From: Geminocystis sp050753365
GTDB taxonomy: Bacteria > Cyanobacteriota > Cyanobacteriia > Cyanobacteriales > Cyanobacteriaceae
NCBI RefSeq assembly: GCF_050753365.1
Contig: NZ_JBLZFY010000001.1
Span: 100,418-164,417 of the forward strand
DNA length: 64,000 nt
Reading direction: 5' to 3'
A program made the position numbers and the translations under genes. A model generated the notes under the pieces. The model worked only from the letters and a program-made list of their open reading frames with translations. It searched no databases and was not told the DNA's origin. Within the stretch, counting starts at the first letter, position 1. Each line of letters starts with the position of its first letter. Positions 61,642 through 64,000 of the stretch are shown here, piece by piece.

Positions 61642-62805
61642 GTGAGTATTATAATTGGTCGTGGTAAACAAGCCCGTAGAGCTTATGGTATAGATGAAAT
61701 CGCCCTAGTACCGGGTAATAGAACATTAGATCCAGCTTTAGCGGATACCCGTGTTACCATTGGCGGTATTGAAAGAGAAATCCCCATTATTGCCAGTGCT
61801 ATGGACGGTGTAGTGGATGTTAAAATGGCTGTATTGTTATCAGAATTGGGATCATTAGGAGTTTTAAACTTAGAAGGAATCCAAACTCGTTACGAAGACC
61901 CTAATCCCATTTTAGATCGCATTGCCTCCGTGGGCAAATCAGAATTTGTGGGTTTAATGCAGGAATTATACAGCGTACCCGTCAAACCTGAGTTAATTAA
62001 ACAAAGAATCACGGAAATTAAACAACAAGGAGGCATCGCCGCCGTTAGTTTAACCCCTGCTGGTGCTAGTCAATACGGTAAAGTGGTAGCCGAAGCAGGA
62101 GCGGATTTAGTGTTTATTCAAGCTACAGTGGTTTCCACAGCCCATTTATCCCCTGAAACCGTTACACCTTTAGATTTAGCTAGTTTCTGTGCAGATATGC
62201 CCATGCCTGTTATTTTGGGTAACTGCGTTACTTATGATGTAACCATGCAATTATTAAAAGCAGGGGCTTCTGGTATTTTAGTAGGAATTGGACCGGGGGC
62301 GGCTTGTACTTCTAGGGGAGTTTTAGGGGTAGGTGTACCTCAAGCCACTGCTGTGGCAGATTGTGCCGCCGCTAGGGATGATTTTGAGAGGGAAACGGGC
62401 AAATATATTCCTGTTATTGCCGATGGTGGTATTATTACGGGAGGAGATATTTGTAAATGTATCGCTTGTGGTGCGGATGCGGTTATGATTGGTTCGCCTA
62501 TTGCTCGTAGTGCTCAAGCTCCGGGTAGAGGTTTCCACTGGGGTATGGCAACTCCTAGCCCTGTTTTACCTCGTGGTACTAGAATTAATGTCGGTACAAC
62601 TGGTTCGATCGAAGAAATTTTACGAGGACCTGCTAAACTAGATGATGGTACTCATAATCTACTGGGTGCATTAAAAACCAGTATGGGAACATTAGGTGCG
62701 AAAAACATCAAAGAAATGCAGGAAGTGGAAGTAGTTATTGCACCCTCTTTGTTAACCGAAGGTAAAGTCTATCAAAAAGCTCAACAATTAGGGATGGGTA
62801 AATAA
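61642..62805 (+). CDS. guaB3: GuaB3-family IMP dehydrogenase-like protein
   Basis: 387 residues from a GTG start at 61642 (MSIIIGRGKQARRAYGIDEI). It belongs to the IMPDH/GMPR barrel family without CBS domains, the GuaB3 type common in cyanobacteria and actinobacteria. Visible parts are ALVPGNRTLDPALADTRV, PIIASAMDGVVDVKMAV, GIGPGAACTSRGVLGVGVPQ (catalytic Cys loop) and IADGGIITGGDICKCIACGA. It probably oxidises IMP to XMP or acts on a related purine. A heptamer array begins 2 bp after its stop. Confidence 0.93.
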   Translation: MSIIIGRGKQARRAYGIDEIALVPGNRTLDPALADTRVTIGGIEREIPIIASAMDGVVDVKMAVLLSELGSLGVLNLEGIQTRYEDPNPILDRIASVGKSEFVGLMQELYSVPVKPELIKQRITEIKQQGGIAAVSLTPAGASQYGKVVAEAGADLVFIQATVVSTAHLSPETVTPLDLASFCADMPMPVILGNCVTYDVTMQLLKAGASGILVGIGPGAACTSRGVLGVGVPQATAVADCAAARDDFERETGKYIPVIADGGIITGGDICKCIACGADAVMIGSPIARSAQAPGRGFHWGMATPSPVLPRGTRINVGTTGSIEEILRGPAKLDDGTHNLLGALKTSMGTLGAKNIKEMQEVEVVIAPSLLTEGKVYQKAQQLGMGK

Positions 62806-62807
62806 TT

Positions 62808-62842
62808 GAATGAGGAATGAGGAATAAGGAATAAGGAATTAA
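62808..62842. repeat. Heptamer tandem array GAATGAG/GAATAAG x5
   Basis: Units GAATGAG, GAATGAG, GAATAAG, GAATAAG, GAATTAA, directly after the guaB3 stop. Confidence 0.88.
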
Positions 62843-62936
62843 ATATTAGACTTCGACCATATTGATGATTTTACCATCGTAGAACAGGTATCTTGCCTGT
62901 ATTTTTGAAGATGTCTATTAGATGTGTCCTAGCTTA

Positions 62937-63848
62937 TTAATAAACCAAGATGTCAAAGATATTAGTATTAGTTTGAGTGGGAGTAACTCCGTTGGTAAAG
63001 TTAGCAATTAATTCATAGTTATTGGTTGTATTACTAGGATTAGGATCATAAAATAGGGATGCTTCTGGTACATTTGGATCATTTCCATTTGGAATAACGG
63101 CGACAATTTTAGCCGTAGCAGTTATTAACTGTGCGTTTAAATCAACGACTGTCGTAGCAGTTACTTGTTCATAATCGGAGTCGTGTAATCGGTAAAATCG
63201 TCTGTTGCTGGTAAATAAGTTGGATTGAACAGCTAAATTAAAAGATAGTGGTCTTGCAGGATTGATTCGGTTAGTATTGTTTCTAGTTAAATCAAAATTA
63301 TTGGCATTTCCATTTAAGACAATTTTATCTAAACCTTTGGTAAAGTCTAGAACGGTATCACCAATGTGATTGGTATTTCTCCAGACAAACCAGTCAATGA
63401 AAGCATCCCCATTAACACCTCCATTGCCTCCTGCTAAAGTATCTCTACCTCCTCCACCGACTAAAATATCTGAACCGTCACCTCCAATCAGAGTGTCTCT
63501 ACCTCCTCCTCCGTCTAAATAATCATGCCCTGTGCCTCCAAAAAGATAATCTCTGCCACCTCGCCCAAATAATCGATCGTCTCCACTACCTCCGTCTAGG
63601 GAATCATTACCATCACCTCCATCGAGATAGTCATTTCCTGCCCCCCCTATCAAGGTATCATTGCCATCATTGGTATAAGTAGCATTTGGTTGTCCTCCAT
63701 AAAGGCTATCATTTCCGTTACCACCTTCAATAAGATCATCTCCTCTCAGTCCATAAATAATATCATCAAAATTTGTGCCAATTAATTTTTCTGTATAGAA
63801 TAACCCGGGTAGTAACGCTGTTCGGTTTGTGCCGACTATAAGTGCCAT
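62937..63848 (-). CDS. RTX-type calcium-binding repeat protein
   Basis: 303 residues. Residues 30-150 are tandem GGxGxDxLx nonapeptides (GGAGNDYLDGGDGNDSLDGG), which fold as a calcium-loaded beta-roll. One unit is interrupted by QPNATYTNDG. The C-terminal 150 residues (DWFVWRNTNHIGDTVLDFTK) are the usual beta-rich RTX tail. No signal peptide; such proteins leave by type I secretion with the C-terminal signal. No protease or lipase domain is present, so it may be a surface or matrix protein. No type I transporter is adjacent. Confidence 0.9.
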   Translation of the reverse strand: MALIVGTNRTALLPGLFYTEKLIGTNFDDIIYGLRGDDLIEGGNGNDSLYGGQPNATYTNDGNDTLIGGAGNDYLDGGDGNDSLDGGSGDDRLFGRGGRDYLFGGTGHDYLDGGGGRDTLIGGDGSDILVGGGGRDTLAGGNGGVNGDAFIDWFVWRNTNHIGDTVLDFTKGLDKIVLNGNANNFDLTRNNTNRINPARPLSFNLAVQSNLFTSNRRFYRLHDSDYEQVTATTVVDLNAQLITATAKIVAVIPNGNDPNVPEASLFYDPNPSNTTNNYELIANFTNGVTPTQTNTNIFDILVY

Positions 63849-63895
63849 AATTTTTATCCTCTAAGTGATCTAAATTTCATTATGACAGATTATTT

Positions 63896-64000
63896 AGGGT
63901 CTGCTGAAAAAGTATTTTGATGAGGGTAGGTATCAGGCATCACCTGAGTTCGATATAAGATGATGAAGATAAGAGGGGGAAGAGGGGGAAGAGGGGGAAG
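63896..64000. mobile_element. MITE-like element, copy D, left end (cut by window)
   Basis: AGGGTCTGCTGAAAAAGTAT followed by TTTGATGAGGGTAGGTATCA, the same as the left end of copy A including one GGTATCA unit. The right end is beyond the window. Bases 63966-64000 contain a nonamer repeat AAGAGGGGG. Confidence 0.75.

Overview
This window is an AT-rich cyanobacterial chromosome segment. Taxonomic markers are a Tic22-family protein, a ChlH-type chelatase subunit, a ferredoxin-type glutamate synthase, a CBS-less GuaB3, a CSP41-like epimerase and an SLH-domain porin. The hexamer CGATCG (core of the cyanobacterial HIP1 element) is very frequent: I count 20 in the first 10 kb, where composition alone predicts about one. 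Its usual context here is TCGATCGA rather than GCGATCGC. The gene set and style fit a unicellular Geminocystis/Cyanobacterium-like lineage; that placement is inference.

Layout. 0-15 kb is mostly housekeeping: upp (5' end cut by the window), folK, a membrane-anchored subtilase, a J-domain/TPR protein, purD, a response regulator with a REC-PP2C phosphatase, a flavin amine oxidase, and a ChlH-family chelatase subunit. 15.0-23.6 kb is an accessory island built of toxin-antitoxin (TA) modules (two VapBC-like, two DUF433/DUF5615-like, YefM/YoeB-like, RHH/PIN), two DNA cytosine methyltransferases and a Fic protein. It contains a 692-bp gap-free duplication and several decayed copies. 23.7-41.3 kb returns to core genes (aat, Nudix, csp41-like, infB, tic22-like, sucD-like, nucleotidyltransferase, RluA-family synthase, porin, ureC, a glycosyltransferase, a YciO/Sua5-family protein). 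41.4-43.0 kb is a small cluster with a BrnA-like antitoxin, xisI and a broken xisH. Then comes Fd-GOGAT.

48-54 kb is a second accessory zone: an EcsC-like/GUN4 fusion, a REP-associated transposase (RAYT) with two fragments, palindromic REP/BIME-like repeats, a DUF6883/DUF4926 pair, an ABC-type ATPase overlapping a DUF3226 Toprim-like gene (a PARIS/OLD-like defence candidate), and a DUF4160 (broken)/DUF2442 pair. The last part holds a seven-PAS hybrid histidine kinase, an AAA-GGDEF protein, guaB3 and an RTX-repeat protein.

Repeats are a main theme. There is a ~250-bp MITE with AGGGTTTGCTGAA-type ends, a BIME-like palindrome family, many heptanucleotide tandem arrays placed against start or stop codons, and palindromes inserted in frame into chlH, ureC and gltB that encode PPxPPL-type peptides. 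No tRNA, rRNA or CRISPR array was found by eye.
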